Source: Mesostigma viride (lineage: Eukaryota > Streptophyta > Mesostigmatophyceae > Mesostigmatales > Mesostigmataceae). From it: a DNA stretch of 64,000 nt. The DNA lies in the NCBI GenBank assembly GCA_009746045.1, contig RPFO01000692.1:383285-447284 (forward strand), given 5' to 3'. The notes beneath the pieces are model-generated. The model was not told where the DNA came from. It worked only from the letters and a program-made list of their open reading frames with translations, and did no database searches. This document shows, piece after piece, positions 1 to 11,898 of the stretch. A program made the position numbers and the translations under genes. Numbering within the stretch: position 1 is the first letter of the stretch; the number at the start of each line of letters is the position of its first letter.

Positions 1-775
1 TGCAGCGGGTCCCGGTTACTCTTGAGGCGGTGCCGGGCGGCCAAGACCTTGGGGTCCTGGCGGTAGAGCGGGCCGGGGCGGCGGCGGGGCATGACCGGCA
101 GGTGCCGGGCCGCCAGCAACGGGGCACGGGCCGCAAAGCCCGCAAAAATGGCGGCGTTGGGGGCACCCTTGTCCAGCTCGTCGACGTCCGCCCGGGCGTC
201 CAGGGCCGACAGGTACTCCAGTCGGCACCGGTTCCGCTCGTGTTCGGCGTCCGTCCAGTCCTCAGGATCTCCCCGGACCGGGCGTAGAGCAGACCAGTCA
301 GGGCGGACCACTGGGGCGCGGCGCGCGGGGACGTGGAACCGGAGCCGAATGGTCACGCGCACCAACCGGTGGTCAGAGCACACCGTGGGCGTGTCAAACA
401 CTCGGGCGTCCAGAACCGAGGTGCACCTGGGCTGCCGTACCACCACGTAGTCCAAACAGGCCTGACGGCCGTTAGGGCCACGAAAAGTGACCAAGTCCTG
501 TGAGGGACGTTGGAAGTGGCAGTTGACAGCAACCATCCCGCTATCCCGCAAAAAGGCAGAAAACAGGGGAGTGTTGTCGTTAGCTTCCGTGTCAGCAGGC
601 GCAAAGCGACTGCCAGCAGTGCCCACGGGGAGCGTGGCATTGGCGTCGAGCAGCATAACCAAAAAGTGGCGGGCCGGGGTGACCCCCTCAAGGCTATGCA
701 AGGACTCGAAGAACTATAGCTGCTGGCGTTCCAACTCAGGTAGACCACTATGGGGTGCATAGCCCACCCCCACCG
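1..775 (-). pseudogene. LINE ORF2 endonuclease-domain fragment (runs off the left edge)
   Basis: Read on the minus strand, one frame gives an apurinic-type (EEP) endonuclease segment typical of non-LTR retrotransposons. The hallmark motifs occur in order: YAPHSGL near 745, LLDANATLP near 645, DYVVV near 440 and SDHRLV near 375. The frame carries one in-frame TAG near 715 and continues off the left end, so this is a decayed fragment. Upstream it stops abruptly at about 775, where a retroelement tail begins. The overlapping open frames on both strands here are shadows of this one. The endonuclease would nick target DNA to prime reverse transcription. The family within the LINEs is not determined. 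Confidence 0.75.
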
Positions 776-835
776 TGAGGGATATGTGCTACATGTACTC
801 CCAACGGAGTTATGTTTCTAATTAATTTAATTGAA
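776..835 (+). mobile_element. 5'-truncated SINE/LINE-A tail with 3' hairpin
   Basis: About 60 bp matching the 3' end shared by the SINE1 and LINE-A copies elsewhere in the window. It contains the hairpin ACTCC-CAAC-GGAGT at 797-810, followed by an A/T-rich TAATT-type tail. It abuts the LINE endonuclease fragment and marks an insertion truncated at its 5' side. Confidence 0.6.
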
Positions 836-1513
836 TGCAGACCTGGGCGAGTGAGTCGCGCCACTTGTCTGCGAAGTATCTGCGTAGAAAAGCCAACTTC
901 ATCCGGTACTCCGTGGCATGCCTTCAGTGCATGTTCTCGCACTTAGAAGCCAGGAGGTGAGCTCGAGTTTAATTAATTAGTTAATTAATTTAGGGAGCCA
1001 GGAATGTCGAGTTGTATGCACCAGTGCGGCTTTATTGCTCTCGCACCATTTCTAAAATGAATCACCCTCAATTGAAATAAGTACCCTCCATTAAACAAAT
1101 ACGGTCAAATAACCAAAAGGCAAGGATATGTAAAAACCATACACTTCCGCAATGGGGTAGTAAACCATGCCTACATTACAAGCATTTCCCATGCAGTTGC
1201 ATGCTAAACCTCTTGTGTTTGCCTAAATGCACGTCGCCCTGGCCACCTTGGCTGATGGTGCACGCACGACGCACCCACAGCTCTGTGGTCTGGAGTGTAC
1301 CGTGAAGTATTGTTGGCGGCAGAAGCAATGCCACGCCATGCCCCCCTAATCAATTTATTAACCATGCCTAGTTCTGGCTGCTTATCTACAGTAGATGTTT
1401 TGCTGTCCTTCTCGGCCATCCCCTATTTCAAGGAGACCTCCCTATTTGGCCATATCCCACAACCTCTCAACCCCCCATCTTGAACTCGTGGCGTGAATGC
1501 ATGCATCCACCCC
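836..1513. other. 3' flank/3'UTR region of the ALYREF gene
   Basis: No convincing coding exon is seen. On the minus strand a TGTAA motif lies at 1176-1180, about 335 nt after the ALYREF stop, and could be its poly(A) signal. A short TTAATTAATTAG tract near 970 resembles the A/T tails of the local retroelements. Confidence 0.4.
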
Positions 1514-4500
1514 TCAATCCGCCATCTTGACGTCGTGGTACGAGTCCAAGTCGGCATCCAGCTGCGCCGCGGTCACGTTGGAGGCGCCACCGCGCGCCCC
1601 GCCCCGCCCACCCCGCCCACCCCGCCCGCCGCGCCCCCGCCCGCCACCCCGGCCACGGGGCGCCCCACCCCTGTGGTGACCGCGTACGGTGATGTGGCGG
1701 GAGTGGATGTGGTACGGGAGCAAGGGAGAATTGCAGCGCAAGCGAACAACAAGGGAACATGTGCGACGTGGACATGGGCAGATCCATCAGTGGTGGATGA
1801 ATCCAAGACGAAACATGCACCTTGTAGATGTTGGCTGGTTTTCTTGTCGTACTTGTGTGTTAGACTCTGGATGGAGTCTTGGCTAGATCCCAACAGCAAC
1901 TGTGTCATTAGCAATCTCAACAAGCACATCCAACACTCTCACCGAGAAACAGTGAGTCGCCACTTGTGGCGAAACCCCAGCTTAGCCAGAGCACTAGGAC
2001 ATGATTTACACATGAGATCGAGGCCACCGATCCGAAAAAGGCCACAAGACGTGGACATATTTGTCTCACGAAATGCACTGCATGCATGCGATGCCACCAC
2101 ATGGCGGACACCGACCCAGGTACGAAGCGTGGGTGGTGCCAGGCAGCGCCGTCAATCCTTTCTCTACTAACAATAGGGATGGCCCGTTTTCCATGAAGTC
2201 TAGCGGAACGCGACCCACATCCCTGACGGGGCAATGCGTGCCCACGTGAAAAGCTGGACAAGTGAATGCGTCCCTACACCACACCCTGCTCCCCTACCCA
2301 TGCCGAATCCCCTTATCTGTGTCCCAAACGAGTGAGCACTTGCAAACACGGACGAAAAGAGGTGGGGGGGCAGGTGCGGGGACGAGTGGACGCTAGCGCA
2401 CACACACGGAAGCAGCAGCAGGGGGGGAGGAAAAGGGGAAACCTACCCTCTCGGCGCCGAGTAGGGGGCTGGGGCGCCGCCGACCGGGCCACCACCGGCG
2501 CCACCGCGGAACTGTCGCTGCGGCGGCTGGTAGGGAGCCATGCTGCGGTGATACATGCATAGAGCAGGGACAAGGGGAGGTGGCGGGGACATGGGAAGGT
2601 AGCGGGGAGGTGAAGGTAGGGGGGAGGTGAAGGTAGGGGTGAGGGTGAAGGCAGCGGGTAGGTGAAGGTAGCGGGAAGGGTGAAGGCAGAGGGTAGGTGA
2701 AGGTAGCGGGGAGGTGAAGATAGCGGGGAGGGTGAAGGCAGCGGGGGCAAGCACGCACGGCCATGTGTGTGGGCATACAGGGAAAAAATGAGTAAGCCAT
2801 GTTGGGGGAGGATGAAGATAGCAATGCATGCGACTCGATGCATGCATGCGGGGGAATACAGAGCAGGCGATAGCCGTGGTCTTCTCACAGCAGGGGAGGG
2901 CCCACGCCATGCGCTGGCTACAGGGGAGACAGTGGCGTTGGTTGGACACTCGTGGAGGACAGAACACCATGACGCTAGAGAACAGCTAACCACGAGAAGG
3001 GAGCCAGCAAGCCGCTATTTGCATATAAACAATGACAGCAATCACCAGCCACGCACCCCTTCACCTTTGCATGCAGCTCTCCTGGCCGGGCTGCAAAGCC
3101 AAATTCCAGAAATGGCACCGCCAACAAGCGGCAAGGCTATCCGCCCACCCGCCCGATCCTTTTCCTGCGCTCTGATCTGTGGAAGACATCCCCATCCCCC
3201 GACTTGCTCCACACAGCCAGACTGTCCAGTTGGCTCTCTCCCCTATTGAGCACCCTCTGCAGAGGAGAAGCGATATATGGATGAACGAAACCTTCTCCTC
3301 AGCCAAGACACGACTTGGGAAACCCCAAAGAGCAAAACGTGTGCGATCCCATCCGGAAAACGGGAGTGAATAGGCTGTACCCCAACAAGCTGAGCATTCT
3401 CCTACCTACACCAGCGTAGGTGAGGCGGTACCCTGACAAGCTGCGATTTCTCCTACCTACACAAGCGTACGTGAGGCGGCACCCCAACAAGCTGAGCATT
3501 CTCCTACCTACACAATATGTGAGGGGTTAGGGCTTCGGGTCGATGGTCCACTTACAGCGGGTGGGTCCCGCTGTGCGTGCATACTGACACCAGCTCGTCA
3601 AGCTCATTCCTGAGACACCACAGGTCACTTAAAGCCATGGACTGTACGTACGCGGGTCCAGCTGTACGTGCCTATCGACACCTGCCCGTACAAGCACATT
3701 CTTGAGGAGTTGTCACGCAACGGGCTGCACTCACGCGGGTCCGGCGTTCCAGTTGCCGCCCCTCCCGCCCCCCGCGCGCTGCCCCCCCCTCTCCTGTCCC
3801 GCGTACGTGTCTACGGGCGCCAGCGCGATGCTCATGGGCACGCCGTCGAGGCACACGTTGTTGTAGCGCTTGATGGCCAGCAGCGCGTCCGAGCGACGGC
3901 TGAAGACCACCTCGGCGGTGCCCTGGGGTTGCGCCAGGACACCCGTGGGGATGCCAGTGCGGGGAACCGCCGTCGTGGAGGCACGCAGTGATATCGGTTG
4001 GATCCGGGGGGAGGGATATCGGGGAAGGGATGTCGGTGACCGGGCGCGCCGCCCCCGCAAGATGGCCATTGTAAGAGGGAGGCCGCGCGCACGCGTCATG
4101 CAGGTGCAGGCCCACGGTGCAGACAATCGGACGTGCGGGTGAGGATGCGTTGCGTGAGGAAGTGGCAGATTACAAGTTACGTATGAAAGCAGACTACGAA
4201 TAAAGAATAGAAACAGATTGTAAAGTATGAAATAATAAAGCATGCAACCCAGGCATGGTGCTCACGCAGCCGCCTCGACATACTGTGCCTATTGTAGCAA
4301 TCGTGCCGCGCTGGAGGCAAGAGCTTGCTGGCAACGGAGCGCACCAGAGCCAGCCATGATGAAATCAGTCATCCCAACTACACACCAATGGCCATTGTGG
4401 CGACATCAATGAGACATTCACCACGATGAAGAGCTCAAACATATGCTAAACAACTCCGTAGCTTTTAGAATTCTTTAAGAGCCTGCAGGTCGCCTCCCTT

Positions 4501-6533
4501 GCATCTGCGGCAAACCACCCAAGCCTCTAGCCTATACCAGCAAACCAAATCGTGACAGATAGCCACCCCACGTAGCCACCCTAAAACCAAGCCACTAAGC
4601 TACACCCCATGCATTCATTCCACCTCCACCCACACTACGCCCATGCATACGCCCTCCCCCCACCAAATCAACGCCTGACACCCTGGCCACCCCCCCCACA
4701 CACATTGGAGCGCCCACTACGGTCGAAGTGGAGCGTTGCCCGCTTGAGGTCGCCCACGGATCCAAACAGGTCCTGCACGACCACAGCACAGGAGAAGGGG
4801 AAATAGAAGAACCCAAACATGTCAGCTGTATCAATGTTGGGTGGGGATGAGATCAGTGATGTTGGGTGGGGACGAGAGCAGGGGCGCCCATGCAACAATC
4901 CATCCCCTCCTGCGGATGCACACGCCACACACGCAGAAGGAACACTCCATGCGGAAATGCTGGCCAACTGCCATTCCTGGACACCCACATTCTACGTGCA
5001 ACAACCCCTGGCCTACCTTGCGCATGTCCCCAAACAGCCATGGTTGCCTTGATGCCCCGAGCTCATGCAATCGGGTACCGTGGGCTCATGCCCCCTGTCC
5101 CCTGCTTCATGCCTCCTACTCACTGACCCCCTGGTGCCCTTCAATAATCCCCTTGGGAGGTCCAGTTCACAAATCCCCTTTGGGGCAGGTGCCCCTTCCT
5201 CGTAGTGTCACCAGTTGCCCTCGTTGGGGACGTCCCACGTACCTTGACCCACCTGCAGAAAGGTGCGGATAGCTGGCCCAGAACTACCACGGATGGCTGG
5301 GCCATAACTTGATGTCTCCCCCCAACCCCCTCCCCGGACCCCCACCCTCTTGGCCTACCCACGCCCCCTACCTTGATGTCCTCGTTCGACACGCCGTAGT
5401 CCAGGTTGGAGATGATCAGCTTGGTGCCCGTCTCAATGTTGGCGCGGCCGGGGGCACCGGGACCCGCGGCCCGGCCCCCCTGCGCGCGGCCGTCGTCGTA
5501 CATGTCATGCTGCCACACGGGGGCATCCGACTCGGGGCCCATGCGGCGGCCGGGCTGGAAGATATAAATAGATACAGGAACCAGAGTGGAGTAGCCGCCG
5601 ACCCGCCGAGGGAGGCGCGACGGGGCGGTGGCCAGAAATAGGGAAACATCACGACACCACGATCAGAGAGACAGTACGGCCGCACCGGGGCGCGCCGCGT
5701 GCCTGCAAACTAAAAATAGCTACCTGTCTGGAGGCCACACATGTTCAGAACCACGGGGGCAGCAAGCCACTCCCGGTGGACGGAGCGCCAGGGTCCCCCC
5801 CCGCGCTAGCCAGATAATACACCCATCGTCACTACCACGTCAGTCAATGTGCGGAAAAGAAAAAGCTGGACCGCCGGCAGCCCGCCATGGCCGGTGAAAT
5901 GCCGAGGACGTGAACTACAAGCTAACCAAGCTCGCTAAACTGCACCAGAAGCGCCCCGTCAAGCAGAAATCTGCCCCCGGGGAGATTCACAACCCTCGAG
6001 TTGATCAGTGGCAACACTCCATCTAGTCGTCAACTGCGCCATGGCCTGAAATGCTCAGCACTGAGGTAACAGATACAACTATGGAGCCGTCTTCTCCCTG
6101 CAAGTCCCCCCAATCCAAACAACTGATCACTAACGCCTTCAAAGGGATTCACGCTACCAAAGATCGCCAAAGACTGCATATCTCAACTCTCGTTTGCCGG
6201 AAGGATTAGCTTTCAAGAAACGGAAGGGTAACAAGTGCTCGCCTTAGGACCCGCAGCGAACGGTGCAGCAGCCGGGGCATAGGGAGCTGGTGCTCCATAC
6301 GGAGAGGCACGTGACGCCCCTCGTCGCCCCCGTCGGGCAGGGCCGGCTGCATAGCCTTGAGCACCCGCAGGCTCGCCTCCCCGTGCAGCGGCAGCTGCTC
6401 CCCTGCCTCTGCCCCGACCTCTACCTCGGGGGGCAGCAGCGCCTCCTCGAGCCGGCTTACTGGCTTCTGCCGCTTGCTTCTTTTTGTTTGACTTAATCAA
6501 ATCATCCAGCGACATGTCCAGCATCGACGCCAT
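1514..6533 (-). CDS. ALYREF: ALYREF/ALY-type mRNA export adaptor (six exons)
   Basis: Nuclear RNA-binding adaptor of the TREX complex, which links spliced mRNA to the export receptor. Exons by splice-site reading: 6243-6533, 5372-5554, 4704-4772, 3735-3922, 2447-2542, 1514-1670. Phases are consistent and give about 327 aa. The N-terminus has the conserved motif MSLDDLIKSNKK, which binds the UAP56 helicase in this family, then an RG-rich stretch and an RRM split over exons 2-4. Diagnostic RRM pieces are TKLIISNLDYGVSNEDIK, GSVGDLKRATLHFDRSGRS and IKRYNNVCLDGVPM. Exons 4-6 encode an RGG-rich region ending in the typical C-terminal helix (TAAQLDADLDSYH...MAD). Start chosen at 6533, the first ATG before the conserved motif. 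The exon 1 donor appears to be GC (AAG|GCGAGC), the only phase-compatible one I found. A recent copia element sits about 670 bp upstream. Confidence 0.9.
2570..2755 (-). repeat. Pyrimidine-rich tandem repeat before ALYREF exon 5
   Basis: On the plus strand this reads as degenerate GGTGAAGGTAGCGGGGA units. On the transcribed-sense (minus) strand it is a C/T-rich array just upstream of the exon 5 acceptor at 2542. It may serve as an extended polypyrimidine tract. Confidence 0.6.
3375..3520. repeat. About 60-bp tandem repeat, three copies
   Basis: Three copies of a unit containing AACAAGCTGAGCATTCTCC and a CCTACCTACAC(C/A)AGCGTA segment, inside ALYREF intron 4. Confidence 0.75.
3530..3670 (-). 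repeat. Echo copies of the ALYREF exon 4 donor junction
   Basis: The exon 4 donor at 3735 reads GGACCCGC|GTGAGT on the minus strand. About 85 bp into the intron (3641-3665) is GGACCCGC|GTACGTAC, and a weaker copy lies near 3540-3560. The flanking sequence repeats too (GACACC...TCAAGCTCATTC near 3570 and 3680), so a unit of roughly 85-105 bp containing the junction was duplicated in tandem. Confidence 0.6.
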
Positions 6534-7194
6534 TTCTGTCGCCAAGTGTCTGTCAGGACAAGGGTACGGGTCGATGTGTACAAGTCAAGGAAAGAGCTAC
6601 TGATGTTTCACAAAGCACAACGACACGTTCGTCCGACCGGGAGCGGAAAGTTCTGCCTATCTTGGCAGAATCCTCCTCAAATCCCGCTAATTGAACGCGC
6701 CACTCGCTCCCGGCACGGCGTGCGAGATGCAAGGCTAGGGTGAACAGCCATGGCATTCAAGTCGTGCGTGCGATGGTGCGTCGCGCTGTCGATCCGCTTC
6801 CGGCAGGAAGATGCCCGGGTCGCCCCGATAGTAGTCCGCCAAGGCCTCAAGGGTGTAGGGTGGGACGGAAAGTGCTCACGGGCGACGATGTTGCAAAACA
6901 GCCCGGCGCGGCGCGGCGTGACGCCAATCTAAGGATTTATAGCTAGCTCAGCACAGGTCAGGCGTTCAGTTCAGTTCAGATTACTGTTCCATTATGTTTT
7001 CGAGTTCAGGTGTAGTTTCTACGTTTCTGCACGATACCTAACTTGTGTAATATGAAGCTTCCATGCCTGGAATCCAAAGGAACTGAATTGAACTGAACTT
7101 TAGCTGCCAGGAGATATACCATCTGAGATCTCTAAGTTCAGGCTTTTGCCAGCAAACGTCATCACTCATACCGGCCTGAACAAGCCATGGGGTG
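6534..7194. promoter_or_regulatory. Left part of the divergent ALYREF/histidine-kinase spacer
   Basis: This non-coding stretch and 13578-14353 together form the original spacer of about 1.4 kb between two divergently transcribed genes, now split by the copia element. It should hold the ALYREF promoter and 5'UTR. No TATA box or other defined motif could be placed with confidence. Confidence 0.4.
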
Positions 7195-7199
7195 GTACC

Positions 7200-7630
7200 T
7201 GTTAGGAGTGAGAAAACAATGTTTGCCACAAAGTTTTACTTTATTTCACTCAGATAAAAATAAGTCTCAGTCGGCAGCTGGCCGGCTGCTAGTTCCACCA
7301 CAGGAGTCTGTGAGGTGTGAGGTACTAAGAGAGCAAACAAGGTGCGTAGCTTCGCCTTTAAACAATTCCAGGCTCAGCTACTGGGTAGCAGTTATGATCT
7401 ACCTACAACGTGGCCACACCAAACCGGTTCTTTTCTGACTGTGTGGCAGTTACAATCATAACGTGATCTCAAGCCAACCATTCACAACCAAAGTTCAAGG
7501 TCAGTCACAGAATGACTGGGTCACTTATGGAACAGAACTTAAACATGCGGCACATGCCCGTTCATGTAGTCCAGAGCTAGCACTAAACTATAAGTACTAG
7601 TTTCAGGCAGGTGTGTCGATACTTCTGACA
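7200..7630 (-). repeat. 3' LTR of the copia element
   Basis: 431-bp long terminal repeat, nearly identical to 13142-13572. As the element is on the minus strand this is the downstream LTR. Termini are TG...CA. Confidence 0.95.
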
Positions 7631-7638
7631 CCCCCCTT
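7631..7638 (-). other. Polypurine tract of the copia element
   Basis: On the minus strand AAGGGGGG immediately precedes the 3' LTR. This is the expected priming site for plus-strand DNA synthesis. Confidence 0.8.
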
Positions 7639-7771
7639 ACTCGGCACACAGGCCGGAAAACAAACTCAAGCAAGCCAGAACAAATGTTCACTAAAAGAAC
7701 TGTAGTATGGGACCAGTGTCACAGGCTAGCAAGTGTGTCCTTATGTTGTCTCATCACTAATTGCCAGTAAC

Positions 7772-10700
7772 TCAAATACCCAACAACTTGTGTCTGAGCT
7801 CCACAAAACGTGGCTCAGGTAGTGCCTTGGTGAGCATGTCGGCGATCATCGCTGCCCCAGGAAGGTGAGACACCTGAACGGTGCCATCCGCGACCTTCGC
7901 GCGAATGTAGTGGTACTTGACGTCGATGTGCTTGGTACGCCGAGGGTGAACAGGGTCTCGTGACAGAGCCACAGCACCAGTGTTGTCGCAAAACACCTGA
8001 ATTGGCCCTGAGGCCGGGTCACCCAACTCCTTGGTGATGGTGAGAAGGGGGACCACCTGCTGCGTGACACCGCACAGGGCCATGTACTCGGCCTCACAGG
8101 TGGACAGGGCTGGAGTGGGCTGCTTGCGACTGGTCCACTCCACCGCAGCACCGCGGTACATGACCACGTTGCCAGTGATTGACTTGCGGTCCACAGGATC
8201 GTTTGCCCAGTCGGCATCCGAGTAGGCCACCAGCCCCCCCTGCCCCGAGTAGGACAGACCCAGGTCCTTGGTGTGTACCGCGTACTGAAGCACCCGGCGT
8301 GCCAGCCCAAGGTCGCTTACAGTAGGGTTTTTCATATTCTGAGTCAGCAGGTTGACTGCGAATGCCAGGTCAGGCCGAGTGCATCCCATCGCATACAGGA
8401 GTGCCCCGGTGATCGCTTGGTAGACGCGAGTGTCGTCCGCGTTGAGAAGCCCCCCCTCACCACGGGGGGTGTTGGGGACGACGGGCGTCTTCACCGCCCG
8501 TGGGGAGACCCCAAAGCGCTCAGCGAGGGCCTCCAGATACGGGCCTTGGTGCAGAAAAACTGTGCGCGCCGGCGGGTCGAGGACCAGGGAGACCCCCAGA
8601 AAGAGGGAGGGGGCATCCGTCTCGGTGATCTGGAAGCGCTGGGACACCCGTTGGGTCCACTGCGATAGCCACTCCGCCGAGGAGTGGGAGACCAGGAGAT
8701 CGTCGACATGGACGAAGGCAAAACCACCAACATACAGGAACAGACACGTGTCCGTGGTGCTCTGGACAGCGCCAGTCTCATGGATGAGGTAGTCCCGGAG
8801 CGTGTGGTGCCAGTTCCGGGGCGCCTGTTTGAGCCCATAGAGGCTCCGCCGGAGGCGCCAGAGGTACGTTTGGCCAGTGGGGTCGCGCTCCTCAAAGCCC
8901 TTGGGGGGAAGGACATACACGTCCTCCTCCAACTCAGCATAGAGGAACGCGGTGCGGACATCCAGCTGCCGGATGGGGTGGCCAGCAGTGCCAGCACGAG
9001 CCAAGCCCAGGCGCACGGTGGCAGCACGGACGGTGGGAGCAAAAGTCTCACCGAAATCAATGCCCTCGCGCTGTGCAAACCCCTTGCACACAAACCGGGC
9101 CTTGCACCGCCCATCAGCTTTCTGGGCGAAGACCCACTTGGTGGGTAGGAGCTTGGCACCGCGCGGAAGATCACGCATATGCAGAAGCTCGTAAACCTGG
9201 TGCTCCTGGAGGCTGGCCAGCTCACTCTCCATGGCCGTGCGCCATTCCGGCAAGGCAAGGGCGGCAGCGGGAGAGGAGGGCACGGACGCAGGCTGGCTAT
9301 GAAAAGCAGCAGCGAAGCACAGGTCAGCGACAAGTGAGTGATGCGCGTGGATCCGTGCAGCCTTGGTGACAGGTTGATCCGGCCAGGAAGAAAGTGCGTC
9401 ATCCAATACATCATCGCCCCCGAAACCAGGGGGAGCGGGGGTGTTACTGCCATGAGAAAGGTCGCCACACAAGGCAGCACCACGGGAACCCCACACGGGG
9501 AGGAGACCTGCAGAGGCACCAGGGGACGCCGGAGGAGAATAGCCGGTGCTGTCAGCCGTGCTCTCCAGGTCAACCGAGGTACTCAAATGCGGCGGAGGCA
9601 TCCCCGCCCCGGCGTGTTCATATGACGCCGCAGAACGCGAGTGGCCAGAGGCCTGTCCGCGCAACAGAGGGGCATGCTGTCGAGCATCTGACACGGTGAG
9701 GTAAGATGTCGGCGCCGAGGCAGGAGCCGGAGCCGTCGGAGCATGGCCGTTCCGCACAAGTGCCTGGATGGCCGCAGCGGCGGCCGGGGGGAGAACGAAA
9801 CGCTCAGGAGTCCCCCCGATGCTGACATAGCTGTCCTCACGGCCTGCGGGCAAGGCAGTGGAGGGCGTTGCCGGCCCCCCAGAGTCCTCGGCAGAGGCAG
9901 AGGGTAACTGCAAAGGGGCAGGAGTCAGCATGTCGGCGGGAAAGAGGTCGGCCTCCGCAAAGGGGGCCGCCGGGAGCCACTGCGCAGCCTGCGGGGCCCG
10001 GTTGCGCCACGTCTCGTCGAACTGCACGTGCTTGCGCTCGATGACACGCCCGCCGCCCGTCGCCTTGTCGGGCACCCATACGAGGTAGGCCGGGGAGTCA
10101 AGCTTGTATCCCACGAAGAGGCCATCCTCAGCGCGAGAATCAAACTTCTCACGGGCTGCCCCCTCAACCAAGACGTGGGAGGGGCAGCCAAACACACGCA
10201 TGCCGGATAAATCCGCAGGGCGCCCATACATGAGGAAGTAGGGCGTTGCGTGCTCCGGGTTGCTGCGGCAGGGCAGCCTGTTGATGATGTAGATGGCGCA
10301 TGCAAAGGCTAGAGCCCAGAACTCCTTGCCGAGGCCAGCATGCGCCAGCATGCTCCTGGTCATGCTAACTGCGACGCCCCAGAATCGCTCCGCCACGCCG
10401 TTCTGCTCCGGCGTATAGGGGGACGAGAACTCTTGCCGCACGCCATACTCGGCGCAGACGGCGCGCCAGTCCTGGCCAGTGAAAACCGCGTCTTGGTCGG
10501 AGCGAAGCTCCACAGGCGCCGTGGCCGCGGACGCCCGGAACGGCTTGATCTCCGTGGCCAGGAAGTGACGCAGGCTCCCAACGGCAGCGTCCTTCGTCTT
10601 CAAGAAGTAAACCCAGTGAAAACGAGTGGCTTCATCCGTGATGCCCAGGACATACCGCCAGTCCCCCAACACGGCAGGGGTCCGCATGGGACCTAGCAGG

Positions 10701-11809
10701 TCGCAGTGCAGGCGATGGCGAGGGGTCGCGCAGCGTGGCGTCGTGCTGGGGGGAAAGCTGCTCCGCCGCAAGTGTCCGGCAGGGCAGGAAGGACACGTGG
10801 GAGCCTTGGGACCGTGGGTCACCATGTTTGAGGCGGGGTCGGCGGCTAGCCGAGCAATACGATCCGCGCCAGCGTGTCCGAGGCGCAGGTGCCACTGCAT
10901 CAGGTCCACGGGGGCGGCTGATGTGGCGAGGGCATGGGGCGCCACCCCGCGGAGCAAGTAAATGCCGTCACACTCCACGAGGGGGAACGTGCGGGTCCCC
11001 AAAGTGAGGCGCAGGTGCTTAAAGTCCACATCATGGCCGGCTTTAAAGAGCTGGCTCACCGAGAGTAGGCGGGCCTGAAGGCCTGGGACATACAAAGCTG
11101 GGCCGAGGTGCACGTCCGGGGTGCCGAGCCGGAGAAGCAGAGGGCCCCTGCCGCCCGCATGCAGATTGCCGCCCGAGCCGGTGATGCGCAGCCGGAAGGC
11201 GGGATCAAATCCATCGCCAAAGTCCGCCCGGTGAGGCGTCATGTGGTACGTGGCACCCGTGTCAACCACCCACTCCGGGGCACACCTAGCCGAGGCCGTT
11301 GCGGCCGTGTGAAGCACAGAAGGAGCGGTGGTTGAGGAACCAGCCGTCGAGTCCGAGGAGGTGCTGGGGCGGGGTGCCGAGAGACGACTGCCCGAGCGGG
11401 ACGGGGAAGGCGCAAGGCCGTGCACTGGACGAAGCGAGGCCTGCCCGTGAGGCTGCACACCGTCGCGCAGGGAAGCACCTAAAGGGTTGGCGCGCAGGGA
11501 AGCACACAAAGGGCCTCGACCCACGTGGAACGCGTACGTCGTCTCCAAGGGAGGCAGGCCTGCGTCGGTGTGATGGGCGTGCCCGGCGCCGTCACCGCGG
11601 AGGTGAGCAGGGCGCTGGGCGGGATGGGCAGTCCAGCAGGTGGCGGCGTCATGTCCAGGCTTGGCGCAGACGGAGCAGGGCGGCCCGCGACCACGCCCGA
11701 CCCCTGCGCCACCACCGCGACCACCACCGCGCCCGCCGCGCCCCCCGCTGCTGCCGCCATGGCTGTGGCCGTTGCCGTGGCCATTGCCGTGGGCGCGGCC
11801 GTTGCCATG

Positions 11810-11851
<42 letters not shown>

Positions 11852-11867
11852 TCCGTTGCCGTGCCGT

Positions 11868-11898
<31 letters not shown>

